Source of the DNA: Halomonas urumqiensis
GTDB taxonomy: Bacteria; Pseudomonadota; Gammaproteobacteria; Pseudomonadales; Halomonadaceae
Direction: 5' to 3'
Assembly: GCF_003028575.1 (NCBI RefSeq)
Contig: NZ_PYUD01000004.1
Span: 124,001 to 188,000, forward strand
DNA length: 64,000 nucleotides
Shown here: one piece after another, positions 41,853-51,426 of the stretch
Numbering within the stretch: position 1 is the first letter of the stretch
Layout of the letters: each line of letters opens with the position of its first letter
Position numbers and translations under genes: made by a program
Notes under the pieces: generated by a model
Told to the model about the DNA's origin: nothing
Seen by the model: only the letters and a program-made list of their open reading frames with translations
The model's database searches: none

Positions 41853-43145
41853 TCAGCTTTTGGCGTTGATGCAGTTGTCGTAGAAGGTGACGGTGGCGGG
41901 CCAGTCGCTGAACAGGCCGATGATGCCGACGTCGCGGGCCAGCACGTCGAGGGTGAGCAGCTTGTCGCCGTCGTTGTCGATCACGTCATCCGTGGTGCTG
42001 TGATACCACTCTCCGTCGTTGGCCAGTGGGCCGGAGCGTTCGAAGGTCCAGGCGATGAGATCGAGCCCGGCCTGCTTGGCGCGCTCGGCGTACACGGAGG
42101 GCACGATGCGGCTCTCGTCGTCTCCCCCGTCGGGATTGGACGCCAGCAGCATCCACATCGGCGGGGCGAGGATCCTCACGTCCATCTCGACCAGCTCCTC
42201 CATGGTCGGTGACCAGGTGGCCGGGTCGGTGTGGTCGAAGTCGTCGAGGCTGTAGCGGTTGTCTAGGTAGACGGCCTGGTTACCGAACTCGGGTTCGTTG
42301 TCGATCCAGTAGCGCACGTCATCCAGGTTGAACGACTGGGCGTAGACGTCGCTCGCCGGTACATCGGCGGCCTTGTACGCGTCGATCATCTTCTGGGCAT
42401 AGTCTTCCTGGCTCATGCCCTCGAAGGGCATCTCGACGCTCGGCGCCTTGAGCTCCGGGGTCATCTTGACGCCCAGCGACTTGAACAGTTCGATGCTTTC
42501 GGCGTGGGTCATCAGCGTGCCACGCGAGTTGTAGAGAACCGTGCGCCAGCCGGGGGTAGCGGCGAGGTACTCCTCGATGCTGCTGGCCTCGGTGTTGGCA
42601 CCTTCCATCTTGCCCTGCAGCGTACGATATTCCGCCAGGCTGATGTCGCTGGTGCAGCACTGGACGTCCGCGGCATTGGTCAGCTTGCCCGCCTCGTTGA
42701 AGGCCGGTGGCACGCTGCATTTCTGTGCCAGCTCGGTGGCGACGATGTTGGTGGTGGAGTGGAGATCGCACTGCGAGTGGCGGCAGACGAGTTCCTGGTC
42801 GGCGGTGAAGGTGACGTCGCACTCGAGGATACCGGCACCCATCTGGGCGCCGGCCAGGTAGGACTCGCGGGTGTGCTCCGGGAACTGCATGGGCGCGCCG
42901 CGGTGGCTGATGGTGAAGTCGCTGCGCTGCCAGTCATTAGTGCTGGCTGCGCAGCGCATCAGCTCGGCCTTGAGCTCGCGTGATCGCTGGGTCTCCTCGT
43001 CCATGTCCTGAACCAGGAAGAGCGGACGGGGGCCGAGGGTGACGTGACTGGCGGCAGCGATCTCGTCCTGCGCGCTGACGGTGGCGGGGGTGATCAGCAG
43101 CATCGTCAGGCCGACGAGCGTGAGCATCGAGGAGGAAGTCTTCAC
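41853..43145 (-). CDS. glpQ: glycerophosphodiester phosphodiesterase
   Basis: A 430-residue exported enzyme of the GDPD family, with signal peptide (cleavage near residue 25, ATVSA). [18 protein letters not shown] and [18 protein letters not shown] hold the two catalytic His and the metal-binding acids. It would release glycerol-3-phosphate from deacylated phospholipids. It is longer than E. coli GlpQ by about 70 residues. Start is GTG with GAGG six bases upstream. No glpT follows. Confidence 0.88.
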   Translation of the reverse strand: MKTSSSMLTLVGLTMLLITPATVSAQDEIAAASHVTLGPRPLFLVQDMDEETQRSRELKAELMRCAASTNDWQRSDFTISHRGAPMQFPEHTRESYLAGAQMGAGILECDVTFTADQELVCRHSQCDLHSTTNIVATELAQKCSVPPAFNEAGKLTNAADVQCCTSDISLAEYRTLQGKMEGANTEASSIEEYLAATPGWRTVLYNSRGTLMTHAESIELFKSLGVKMTPELKAPSVEMPFEGMSQEDYAQKMIDAYKAADVPASDVYAQSFNLDDVRYWIDNEPEFGNQAVYLDNRYSLDDFDHTDPATWSPTMEELVEMDVRILAPPMWMLLASNPDGGDDESRIVPSVYAERAKQAGLDLIAWTFERSGPLANDGEWYHSTTDDVIDNDGDKLLTLDVLARDVGIIGLFSDWPATVTFYDNCINAKS

Positions 43146-43185
43146 GTGGGCCTCGCTTTTCTTATTGAGTGGATAGGAAGCGCCG

Positions 43186-43530
43186 CTACCGGTCAGGCAT
43201 GTTGCGGGTTCGCGGCACGCCCTTGAGACGCCGGCGCAGGGCCGCCTTGCCCATCATGTGAGCACTGACCGGGGCGGTGGCGAACAGGAACATCGTCACC
43301 AGAGCCTCCTGAACCGAGACGCCGTCCTGCTGGAGGCTGAAGTAGAGCAGCGAGCCGATCAGCGTGCAGCCGACGCCCAGGGTGCTGGCCTTGGTGGGGC
43401 CGTGAAGGCGCATGTAGAAGTCGGGCAGCTTGGCCAGGCCCCATGAACCGATCAGCGCTACCAGCGCGCCAAACAGCAGGAAGGCGACGACGATGAGTTG
43501 CAGGAACCATGGCATGTCGATGCTGTTCAT
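43186..43530 (-). CDS. mrpG: Mrp antiporter subunit G
   Basis: A 114-residue membrane protein with three helices and the MrpG pattern [20 protein letters not shown] and [14 protein letters not shown]. Last gene of the mrp operon; its ATG overlaps the mrpF stop as ATGA. Confidence 0.92.
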   Translation of the reverse strand: MNSIDMPWFLQLIVVAFLLFGALVALIGSWGLAKLPDFYMRLHGPTKASTLGVGCTLIGSLLYFSLQQDGVSVQEALVTMFLFATAPVSAHMMGKAALRRRLKGVPRTRNMPDR

Positions 43531-43796
43531 TCGATGACGTCCCCCCGCAGCAGGTATTTGCTCATGGCCACGGTGCTGACGAAGCCCATCAGGGCGATCA
43601 GCAGGGCCAGCTCGAACAGCACGCTGAGTCCCATCCAGATGTTCGAGAGTACGATCAGCGCGATGCTGTTGATCATCAGGGTGTCCAGCGCCAGGATCCG
43701 GTCGACGATATCCGGGCCGATGGCCAGGCGGTAGAGGTTGAGCAGGGCGGCGGCGGTAAACAGCGCCATGGCGATCGGTATGACGACGGCAATCAT
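43527..43796 (-). CDS. mrpF: Mrp antiporter subunit F
   Basis: An 89-residue membrane protein with three helices; LYRLAIGPDIVDRILALDTL is the MrpF hallmark. It overlaps mrpE by four bases (ATGA) and mrpG by four bases, so the three are translated in coupled fashion. Confidence 0.93.
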   Translation of the reverse strand: MIAVVIPIAMALFTAAALLNLYRLAIGPDIVDRILALDTLMINSIALIVLSNIWMGLSVLFELALLIALMGFVSTVAMSKYLLRGDVIE

Positions 43797-44299
43797 CGGA
43801 AGATCTCCTTGAGAGGCTGCTCGTAGCGCTCACGAATGGTGGCGATGGTGTCTGCCTCATCCTCCAGGTGCAGGGCGTGCACCAGCAGGGTTTGGGCCTT
43901 CGCATCGTAGTGGAGCGAAACGGTGCCGGGTGTCAGCGAGATGGTGCTGGCGAGGATGGTGATGGCGAAGTCGTCGTCCAGCGTCAGTGGGTACAGGAAG
44001 AAGCCCGGCTGCAGGTGTCGGGCGGGGCGCAGGATGCGCAGGGCCACCACCAGGTTGGAGCGCAGTATATCCACCAGCAGCACCAGCACGTAGCGCAGCA
44101 GCGGAAGGGGGCGCTTGATCCTTGCCTCCTCAGGCCAGAAGGCGTGGGTCACGGCGGGAATGGCCACGCCCAAGGCCAGCCCCAACAGGGTATGAGCCAC
44201 GCTGAAGTCGTTGACCAGAAGCAACCAGAGCAAAGCCAGGAACAGCGAGAACAGCGGACGCGGCAACCAGAACTTCCGGGAGAGCAACGACGACGTCAT
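43793..44299 (-). CDS. mrpE: Mrp antiporter subunit E
   Basis: A 168-residue MrpE protein: N-terminal helices, then LRYVLVLLVDILRSNLVVAL and the C-terminal ISLTPGTVSLHYD, the conserved extramembrane part. AGGAGA precedes the ATG, which overlaps the mrpD stop as ATGA. Confidence 0.93.
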   Translation of the reverse strand: MTSSLLSRKFWLPRPLFSLFLALLWLLLVNDFSVAHTLLGLALGVAIPAVTHAFWPEEARIKRPLPLLRYVLVLLVDILRSNLVVALRILRPARHLQPGFFLYPLTLDDDFAITILASTISLTPGTVSLHYDAKAQTLLVHALHLEDEADTIATIRERYEQPLKEIFR

Positions 44300-45819
44300 G
44301 GTGATATCTCCTGGGCAGCCGCGCTGGCGTCTGGCAGCACGGCGGCGATGTAGGCGTGCGGGTCGAGCAACTGCTGTGCGGTCAACTCGAGGTAGCCCAC
44401 CACCGGGTCGCCGAACACGGCCAGGAGCCCGTTGAGGCCGACCATGATGGCCACCAGCGTCAGCGGGCCGCGCTCGAGCGGGTAGGGGTTGGCCATGTCA
44501 CCGGGGCGCCAGAACCAACTGCTGCCGGTGCGGCTGACGGCGATAAGGGTCAGCAGCGCGGCGGCCAGCAGCACGCCCCATAGCCAGAGTCCCTGGGGTT
44601 CCTGCGCGCTCGCCTGCAGGATCCACGCCTTGCTGACGAAACCGCTGAAGGGGGGCAGGCCGATCATGGCGATGGCGGCGATGAAGAACAGGCTACCCAA
44701 CAACCAGCGATGCCCGATGGGGCCGGTCGCCGAGAAGCGGTCGTAGCCCTCCTCGCGCTGCTGGCCGAGCAGGTCGGCCAGCAGGAAGAAGACGGCGGCC
44801 ATGCCGGTGCTGTGGATCAGGTAGAAGAGGGCGGCGCCGAGACTTGCCTCGGTGGCGAAGCTGATGGTGGCCAACAGGGTACCGACCGAGAGAATCACCA
44901 GGTAGGCGGTCAGGGTGCGCAGACTGTCCGAGCCCAGCACGCCGACACCACCCAGCGCCAGGGTCAGCAGTGCCAGCGGCCATAGCCAGCCCCAGGCGGT
45001 CTCGCCGATCGGTTCCTCGCCCAGCGCGAAGACCAGCAGGAAGACTCGCAGGATGGCGTAGATGCCGACCTTGGTCATGATGGCGAAGAGTGCGGCGATG
45101 GGGGCGCTGGCGGCCGAGTAGGCGCGCGGTAGCCAGAAAAGCAGCGGCAGGATGGCGGCCTTGATGCCGAACACCACCAGCAGAATCAGGCTGGCGGCGG
45201 CGAGCAGCGGCACATCTTGCGGTGGTGCATCCGCCACCCTCAAGGCGAGGTCGGCCATGTTGAGGGTGCCGGTGAGGCCATAGAGGGTGCCCAGGGCGAT
45301 AAGAAACAGTGCGGAGCCCGTCAGGTTGATGATCACGTAGTGCAGCCCGGCACGGCTGCGGGCGCGGCCACCCCCGTGCAGCAGCAAGGCATAGGAGGCG
45401 ATCAGCAGGATCTCGAAGAACACGAAGAGGTTGAACAGGTCGCCGGTGAGGAAGGCGCCGTTGAGGCCGGCCAGCTGGAACTGGAAGAGCGCATGAAAGT
45501 GAGCTCCCCGTTTGTCGCTGCCGTTGCTGGCGTAGAGCAGGCAGCAGACACCCAGCACGGCGGTCAGCGCCAGCATGATGGCCGAGAGCCGATCGAGGAC
45601 CAGTACGATACCGAACGGCGCCGGCCAGTCGCCGGCGTGGTAGAGAATATGCTCGCCGGTACCGGCGATCTGCAGGCACCAGATCCCCAGCAGCAACAGC
45701 CAGAAGGTGCTGGCAAAGCCCAGCAGGCGTTGCAGGGCGAAGGGTGCCTGGTAAAACAGCAACTGCCCGGCGCCAGTGACCAGCGGCAGCAATATCGGCA
45801 GGATCAGGGCGTGATTCAT
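44296..45819 (-). CDS. mrpD: Mrp antiporter subunit D
   Basis: A 507-residue NuoN/M-like ion-translocating subunit with about 14 helices. LFVFFEILLIASYALLLHGG contains the helix-5 Glu essential in this family, and FGIKAAILPLLFWLPRAYSA carries the key Lys. Expected to form one ion path of the Na+/H+ exchanger. Overlaps mrpC by four bases. Confidence 0.94.
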   Translation of the reverse strand: MNHALILPILLPLVTGAGQLLFYQAPFALQRLLGFASTFWLLLLGIWCLQIAGTGEHILYHAGDWPAPFGIVLVLDRLSAIMLALTAVLGVCCLLYASNGSDKRGAHFHALFQFQLAGLNGAFLTGDLFNLFVFFEILLIASYALLLHGGGRARSRAGLHYVIINLTGSALFLIALGTLYGLTGTLNMADLALRVADAPPQDVPLLAAASLILLVVFGIKAAILPLLFWLPRAYSAASAPIAALFAIMTKVGIYAILRVFLLVFALGEEPIGETAWGWLWPLALLTLALGGVGVLGSDSLRTLTAYLVILSVGTLLATISFATEASLGAALFYLIHSTGMAAVFFLLADLLGQQREEGYDRFSATGPIGHRWLLGSLFFIAAIAMIGLPPFSGFVSKAWILQASAQEPQGLWLWGVLLAAALLTLIAVSRTGSSWFWRPGDMANPYPLERGPLTLVAIMVGLNGLLAVFGDPVVGYLELTAQQLLDPHAYIAAVLPDASAAAQEISP

Positions 45820-46154
45820 GCGCGATCCTCGTCGGGGTTTTCACCATCCACGTGGTCGTTGCGCAGCTCTACCGCGGCCTTGAGGGCCAGCACCACGACG
45901 AAGGCGGTCATCGCGAAGCCGATGACGATGGCGGTAAGTACCAGAGCCTGGGGCAGCGGGTCCGCCGAGCGCTCGGTGAGGCCGATGATGGCCGGCCCCC
46001 CGGCGACCAGGCGTCCCGAGGCGAACAGGTAGAGATTCACCGCATGGGAGAGCAGGGTGAGCCCCAGGATGACCGTAAAGGTGCGTGCCCGCAGCAGCAG
46101 GTAGATGCCGCAGGTGGTCAGCACGCCGAGCGTGATCGCATACAGCAGTTCCAT
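45816..46154 (-). CDS. mrpC: Mrp antiporter subunit C
   Basis: A 112-residue NuoK-like subunit with three helices; LLSHAVNLYLFASGRL and DPLPQALVLTAIVIGFAMTA are conserved. The ATG at 46154 overlaps the mrpA stop as TGATG, with GGAG eight bases upstream; a TTG one codon earlier is less likely. Confidence 0.93.
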   Translation of the reverse strand: MELLYAITLGVLTTCGIYLLLRARTFTVILGLTLLSHAVNLYLFASGRLVAGGPAIIGLTERSADPLPQALVLTAIVIGFAMTAFVVVLALKAAVELRNDHVDGENPDEDRA

Positions 46155-48949
46155 CAACCGATCTCCTTGCCGGGGCCGGCCACGGTCATCAGCTTGCCGA
46201 GGTTGGCCAGTACCAGCAGCGTGGCGCCGACGACGGTGGCATAGACCCCGAGATCAAAAAGCATGGCGGTGGCCAGTTCGAACTCACCGATCAACGGAAG
46301 CCGCACATGACCGTGGGCCGAGGTGAGGAAGGGGTAGCCGAACAGCCAACTGCCAAGGCCCGTGAATACCGCGATCAGAATGCCGGCGCCGATCAGCGGC
46401 CGGAAGGGCGTCAGCATGCGTTCCTGGGCCCAGACCAACCCACCCGCCATGTACTGCAGGGTCAGCGCAACCGCGGTGATCAGCCCGGCGATGAAGCCGC
46501 CGCCGGGCAGGTTGTGGCCGCGCAGGAAGATGTAGGCCGAGACCATCAGGGCGATCGGCAGTACCAGACGGGCCACGGTGCTGAGCATGATCGGATGTGG
46601 CTCGGCGACCCAGTGACCGGGAATGGTGTCGACTACCCGCTCCTTGAGATGCAGGTCACGGGTGAAGGCGAACACCGCCACGGCGGCAATGCCCAGTACG
46701 GTGATCTCGCCCAGGGTATCGAAGCCGCGGAAATCCACCAGGATGACGTTGACCACGTTGGTGCCGCCGCCGCCGGGCACGCTGTTGGCGAGAAAGAAGT
46801 CGGAGATTGTCTCCTGCGGGCGGGTGAGGATGGCGAAGCTGAAGGCGGTGACCCCGATGCCCATCAGCACGGCGATGGTGAGGTCGCGATAGAACCGGGA
46901 TCGGGATGATTCCTTGGGCGATTTCTGGGGCAGGAAGGAGAGCGCCAGCATCATGATCACCACCGCCATCACCTCCACCATCAGCTGGGTCAGGGCGAGG
47001 TCCGGCGCCGAGAAGCGGGCAAAGGTGACGGTGACGAAGAGTCCGGTCACGCCGAGCAGCAGCAGGGCCGGCAGACGATGATGGTGGTAGATCGCCACGC
47101 CGATCGCCGCCAGGCAGAGCAGAATGGCGGCCATCACGGTCAAGGGATCAAGTGGCGCCAGCGCCACGCCCCCGTCCCAATGGTCCACGCCCATCAGTTC
47201 CAGGCCGACCAGCACCAGGACGGTGAGCAGGATGAACGCCAGGTAGCGCTGCAGCGAGCCGTTCTCCAGCTGGAAGACACGACGCTGGGACAGGGCGATA
47301 GCGCTACGCATGATCCAGTCGAAGATCTCCTTGGCGTCCACTTCCGGCAGGCGAGCGTGCAGACGAAACAGCGGGTCGCGCATGTGGTAGAAGAGCGCGC
47401 CGCCGATCAGGGCGACAATGCTCATGGCCATGGGCACGCCGCCACCCAACGTCGAGAAATCGTAGGAATCGACAAGCGCCTGATGCGCGGCGACGAAGGC
47501 TGGCTGGACCAGGGCGGAATAGACGGGTGCCGGCGCCAGCCCCACCAGTAGCGTGGCCAGGGCCAGCAGCGCGATGGGCGACAGGGCTGCCGGGCGTGGG
47601 CCCCGAGGGGGCCAGATGGGCAGGTTGATGGGCCGGCCGTTGAAGAAGACGTTGTGGAAGATACGGATCGAATAGGCCACCGAGAACAGCGCGGCAAGGG
47701 TCACCCAGGCGGGAATTACCACGACCGCCCAGTCGGGTGCCGTTACCAGCAGGCTTTCGGTGAACAGCATCTTCTTGCTCAGGTAGCCGCTCATCAGCGG
47801 CAGGCCGGCCATGGCGGCGGCGCAGATACCGGACAGCACCATCATTGCCGGCATGAAGCGCCACATGCCGTTGATCCGGCGCATGTCGCGGGTGCCGGTG
47901 GCGCGATCCACGAAGCCCGCCATCATGAACAGCGGGGCCTTGAACAGCGCATGGCACACCAGGTGGAAGAGCGCCGCTGCCAGTGCCATGGGGGTGCCCA
48001 GGCCAATCAGTAGCATGACAAGCCCCAGGTGGGAGACCGTGGAGTAGGCCAGCAGCCCCTTCATGTCATGCATGAACATGGCCACGAAGGCGCCCAGCAT
48101 CAGCGTCAGCATGCCGGTCAGGGTCACCAGGTGGAACCACGCCGAGGTATCGCCCAGCGCTGGGTGCAGCCGGGCGAGCAGAAACAGTCCCGCCTTGACC
48201 ATGGTGGCGCTGTGCAGATAGGCGGAGACCGGGGTCGGCGCCGACATGGCATGGGGTAGCCAGAGGTGAAAGGGGAACTGCGCCGACTTGGTGAAGGCGC
48301 CCAGCAGGATCAGGTTGAGCATCAGCCCATAGTGCTCGTGAGCGCGGATTCGATCGCCCGCCGCCAGCACCGCCGAGAGCTCATAGCTGCCGGCCGCCTG
48401 GCCAAGCAGCACCACGCCGCCGAGCAGTGCCAGCCCTCCACCGCCGGTGATCACCAGGGACATTCGTGCGCCAAGCCTTGCCGCATGGCGGTCGGTATTG
48501 AAGCCGATCAGCAGGAAGGAGATCAGGCTGGTCAGTTCCCAGAATACCAGCAGGAACAGCAAGTTCTCGGAGAGCACGATGCCCAGCATGGCCGACATGA
48601 ACAGCAGCATCAGAGTGAAGAACCGCGCGGAGGCGTCGTTGCCCTCGAAGTAGTAGCGCGCATACAGCAGGATCAAACAGCCGATACCGGTGATCAACAA
48701 GGCGAACAGCAGCCCCAGTCCATCGAGACGAAAGGACACATTGAGGCCCAGCGACGGCAACCAGGTCAGCTGCTGCACTATGGCCTCGCCGCCGTGCATG
48801 ACGTGTGGCAACCAGCTCAGCAGTAGAAGGAGGCTCAAGAGGGCGGGAATCGCCGAGACCGAGGCCAGCAGAAGCGAAGATCGACCCCGCATCAAGGCAG
48901 GCAAGCAGGCGCCCGTGAGCGGTAGAAGGATGATCAGCGCAAGCGGCAT
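46154..48949 (-). CDS. mrpA: Mrp antiporter subunit A with fused B domain
   Basis: A 931-residue fusion. The first about 600 residues are NuoL-like (VFWELTSLISFLLIGF with the key Glu, SAPTPVSAYLHSATMVK). The region around 600-780 is the MrpA tail with DUF4040-like helices (APDLALTQLMVEVMAVVIMM). The C-terminal part is MrpB-like (LVLPIALMVSAYIFLRGHNL, GGGFIAGLI). No separate mrpB exists, so the operon has six genes as in group 2 Mrp systems. AGGGAG precedes the ATG at 48949. The complex exports Na+ for protons and supports growth in salt and at high pH. Confidence 0.95.
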   Translation of the reverse strand: MPLALIILLPLTGACLPALMRGRSSLLLASVSAIPALLSLLLLLSWLPHVMHGGEAIVQQLTWLPSLGLNVSFRLDGLGLLFALLITGIGCLILLYARYYFEGNDASARFFTLMLLFMSAMLGIVLSENLLFLLVFWELTSLISFLLIGFNTDRHAARLGARMSLVITGGGGLALLGGVVLLGQAAGSYELSAVLAAGDRIRAHEHYGLMLNLILLGAFTKSAQFPFHLWLPHAMSAPTPVSAYLHSATMVKAGLFLLARLHPALGDTSAWFHLVTLTGMLTLMLGAFVAMFMHDMKGLLAYSTVSHLGLVMLLIGLGTPMALAAALFHLVCHALFKAPLFMMAGFVDRATGTRDMRRINGMWRFMPAMMVLSGICAAAMAGLPLMSGYLSKKMLFTESLLVTAPDWAVVVIPAWVTLAALFSVAYSIRIFHNVFFNGRPINLPIWPPRGPRPAALSPIALLALATLLVGLAPAPVYSALVQPAFVAAHQALVDSYDFSTLGGGVPMAMSIVALIGGALFYHMRDPLFRLHARLPEVDAKEIFDWIMRSAIALSQRRVFQLENGSLQRYLAFILLTVLVLVGLELMGVDHWDGGVALAPLDPLTVMAAILLCLAAIGVAIYHHHRLPALLLLGVTGLFVTVTFARFSAPDLALTQLMVEVMAVVIMMLALSFLPQKSPKESSRSRFYRDLTIAVLMGIGVTAFSFAILTRPQETISDFFLANSVPGGGGTNVVNVILVDFRGFDTLGEITVLGIAAVAVFAFTRDLHLKERVVDTIPGHWVAEPHPIMLSTVARLVLPIALMVSAYIFLRGHNLPGGGFIAGLITAVALTLQYMAGGLVWAQERMLTPFRPLIGAGILIAVFTGLGSWLFGYPFLTSAHGHVRLPLIGEFELATAMLFDLGVYATVVGATLLVLANLGKLMTVAGPGKEIG

Positions 48950-48975
48950 GGGACATATCTCCCTGTCCAGCATCG

Positions 48976-49014
48976 AGTGCTTGAGGTCAGTGCTTGAAGT
49001 TAGTGCTTGAGGTT
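48976..49014 (+). repeat. three 13-bp tandem repeats upstream of mrpA
   Basis: AGTGCTTGAGGTC, AGTGCTTGAAGTT and AGTGCTTGAGGTT follow one another directly, starting 27 bases before the mrpA start. They could be a regulator binding array in the leader or promoter of the antiporter operon, or replication-slippage sequence. Confidence 0.75.
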
Positions 49015-49135
49015 ACCTGCTTTTCCTATCGGGGTGGCGAGGAAAAACATGATTGACATCACACGGGGATGACGTCGTTGTCCACTTGTCGAGATGGTAT
49101 CAAGAGATTACCTGTGTCGCGGCGTATAGCGCCAC

Positions 49136-49261
49136 TCAGCAGAGCCTGCTGCCGAGCAGCAGGAGGCTGGCGTCAGCGGACTGCCAGCCCCACCAGGCCA
49201 GGGCCAGCACGACGGCGGCGAGCAGCGTCGCGGTCAATGGCATCCACGTGCGTCGGGTCAT
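49136..49261 (-). CDS. 41-residue single-helix ORF coupled to MFS gene
   Basis: The frame starts at an ATG whose bases overlap the MFS stop as ATGA (49258-49261) and encodes 41 residues: MTRRTWMPLTATLLAAVVLA then a short tail ending LLLLGSRLC. Residues about 8-26 form one hydrophobic helix behind a positive N-terminus, so it would insert in the inner membrane. I do not recognise the family. The overlap suggests translation coupled to the transporter, perhaps as a small accessory subunit. Confidence 0.5.
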   Translation of the reverse strand: MTRRTWMPLTATLLAAVVLALAWWGWQSADASLLLLGSRLC

Positions 49262-50466
49262 GCGCTGGCCTCCCGTTGGGTGGGGCGCTCGATGGGGCGT
49301 TCATTGATGAACCAGTGAAGGGCGGCGGCCACCACCGAGAGCAGGATGGCGAGTTTCCATACCACATCATAGTTGCCGGTGAGGTCGTAGAGGTAGCCCC
49401 CCAGCCATACGCCCATGAACGAGCCAAGCTGGTGAAACAGGAACACGATGCCGCCGAGCATCGACAGGTGCCGCACGCCGAATACCGAGGCGACGATGCC
49501 ATTGGTCAGCGGCACGGTGGAAAGCCACAACAGACCGATGGCGATCCCGAACAGATAGCAGCTGGCCGGGCTCAGCGGGAAGACGATGAACAGGGTGATC
49601 ACCACGCCACGCACCAGGTAGAGCCAGCTGAGCAGGCGCGGCTTGGAATAGATGCCGCCCAGCCAGCCGGCGGCATAGGTGCCGAAGATGTTGAACAGCC
49701 CCACCAGCGCCAGCACGGTGCTACCGACCTGCACGGCCACGCCGTTGTCGAACAGATACCCCGGCAGATGCACGCCGATGAACACGACCTGGAAGCCACA
49801 CACGAAGAAGCCCAGGCAGAGCAACCAGAAACCCCGATGGCCGGCGGCTTCGTCCAGCGCGGCACGCAGCGAGATATCGCTGCCGGTGCGCGGGGAAGGG
49901 CGGTCGCGCAGCATCGCCCCGAGCGGCAGTATCAGTGCGGCGATGCCGCCCATCACCAGCAGTGCCGCCGACCAGCCGAGCCATTCCAGAAGGCCCAGCG
50001 TGCCGGGCAGCATGGCGAACTGGCCAAAGGAACCCGCAGCGCTGACGATGCCCATGGCCATGCTGCGTTTCTCGGGTGTCACCGCACGCCCCACCGCACC
50101 CAGCACCACCGAGAAGGTGCAACACGACAACCCGAGTCCGATCAGCACCCCGGCTGACATCGTCATGCCTAGCGGGGTCTCGGAGATACCCATGAACAGC
50201 AGCCCAAGCGCATAGAGCGCGCCACCGGTGACCACCACCCTGGCGGCACCGAAGCGGTCGGCCAGGGCGCCGGTGAACGGCTGGGCAAGGCCCCACAGCA
50301 GGTTCTGAATGGCCAGTGCGAAGGCAAACACGCCGCGCCCCCAGCCCAGGTCACTGCTCAAGGGTTCCATGAACAACCCGAAGCCATGACGCAGGCCCAT
50401 GGCCAGGGTGACCACCAGGCCACTGAGCACGATGATGAGTAGGGAGTGGCGGCGTAGGCTGTCCAT
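49258..50466 (-). CDS. MFS transporter
   Basis: A 402-residue major facilitator with 12 predicted helices. The loop 2-3 motif is GALADRFGAARVVVTGG, and the pattern GLRHGFGLFMEPLSSDLGWG and FHQLGSFMGVWLGGYLYD resembles MFS members often linked to monocarboxylate or OFA-type transport. Substrate cannot be read. Downstream lies a short overlapping ORF. Confidence 0.88.
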   Translation of the reverse strand: MDSLRRHSLLIIVLSGLVVTLAMGLRHGFGLFMEPLSSDLGWGRGVFAFALAIQNLLWGLAQPFTGALADRFGAARVVVTGGALYALGLLFMGISETPLGMTMSAGVLIGLGLSCCTFSVVLGAVGRAVTPEKRSMAMGIVSAAGSFGQFAMLPGTLGLLEWLGWSAALLVMGGIAALILPLGAMLRDRPSPRTGSDISLRAALDEAAGHRGFWLLCLGFFVCGFQVVFIGVHLPGYLFDNGVAVQVGSTVLALVGLFNIFGTYAAGWLGGIYSKPRLLSWLYLVRGVVITLFIVFPLSPASCYLFGIAIGLLWLSTVPLTNGIVASVFGVRHLSMLGGIVFLFHQLGSFMGVWLGGYLYDLTGNYDVVWKLAILLSVVAAALHWFINERPIERPTQREASA

Positions 50467-50658
50467 GGTGTTCCCGTTTGCAGGCTAACTTTAAAGTCGG
50501 AATGATGGCACTATCGCGTGTTCTTGTGACGCTGGCTACTGTCGCAACTTGCAGACGCTTGTGTCGGTGTTTCGCCACAGGTGACGCCTGAGCTCGCTAG
50601 TCTAGAATGGTCACGTATCCATACATCGTGATATTTGAATCTGCCCTGAGGAAATTCC

Positions 50659-50856
50659 ATGACCAGACGTTCGAGCCTCGTTGTATTGCTGTTGCTTGCC
50701 ACGGTGATGTTCGCCGGGTGCAGCTACACACCCGCGCGGGTCAATTCCGAGCCACTGATCGTGATCGATGACGAACGCGGTGGCCATTCGCGTTCCGGAC
50801 ACTCTCGCGGCGGCGATTTCTGCCCACCGGGTCAGGCCAAGAAGGGGCGTTGCTGA
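50659..50856 (+). CDS. small lipoprotein, paralogue 1
   Basis: A 65-residue protein with signal peptide and lipobox MFAGCS. The mature part is short, has a Gly/Ser/His stretch (RGGHSRSGHSRGGDF) and ends FCPPGQAKKGRC. It is paralogous to the lipoprotein encoded at 51052-51351 (YTPAR/YSPAR after the lipidated Cys and the CPPG...GRC end). Function unknown. Confidence 0.8.
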   Translation: MTRRSSLVVLLLLATVMFAGCSYTPARVNSEPLIVIDDERGGHSRSGHSRGGDFCPPGQAKKGRC

Positions 50857-51051
50857 GAAAGCCACGGCTGCGCGATTCGCTTGCACGATCTTTCCTCGCT
50901 GTTGGCTGGCCATTGCCTGGCCACAGCGAGTAAGTTGAAGAAACAGTGTTCGAGTCGCCATGCCCCCTAGAGGCGCATCCCATCATGCATGTGGATAAAG
51001 GTGACCCCAGCCAGGGAACTCTTCCATTGTTCGCCCTGCGAGGTAATCGCC

Positions 51052-51351
51052 ATGAGGACCCCCATGCGCCTGTTGTTGCTTTCCCTGGTGGTGTCGACCC
51101 TGATGCTGGCGGGGTGCAGCTATAGCCCCGCACGCCTGCAGACCCAGCCGCTCCTGGAAATCGACGGTTACAGCAGCCACCGCTACTACCGCGACGATGA
51201 CCGCCATCACCGTGATCGTTATCGGCATCACCGCAAGGCGCGTCATCACGACTATCGAGGCGGCCGCGATTACGATTATCGCGATGGCCGCCGTGGCCAT
51301 CGCGGTGGCCGGTTCTGTCCGCCAGGACTGAGGATGCAGGGCCGCTGCTGA
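51052..51351 (+). CDS. small His/Arg-rich lipoprotein, paralogue 2
   Basis: A 99-residue lipoprotein with lipobox LMLAGCSYSPARL, a low-complexity His/Asp/Arg/Tyr segment (RYYRDDDRHHRDRYRHH and on) and the same C-terminal pattern FCPPGLRMQGRC as paralogue 1. The repeats could bind metal or a polyanion. GAGG precedes the ATG at 51052; an ATG four codons later is also possible. A strong terminator follows. Confidence 0.8.
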   Translation: MRTPMRLLLLSLVVSTLMLAGCSYSPARLQTQPLLEIDGYSSHRYYRDDDRHHRDRYRHHRKARHHDYRGGRDYDYRDGRRGHRGGRFCPPGLRMQGRC

Positions 51352-51367
51352 TCGCGGTGATCGTGTA

Positions 51368-51400
51368 CGAGACTGCCCGCCATGAGCGGGCAGTCTCGTT
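51368..51400 (+). terminator. rho-independent terminator
   Basis: CGAGACTGCCCGC and GCGGGCAGTCTCG form a perfect 13-base stem with a CATGA loop, followed by TT. It lies between the convergent lipoprotein and hisC-like genes and may serve both. Confidence 0.75.
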
Positions 51401-51426
51401 CATGGGCCAGGGGTGGCGCCCAGGAC

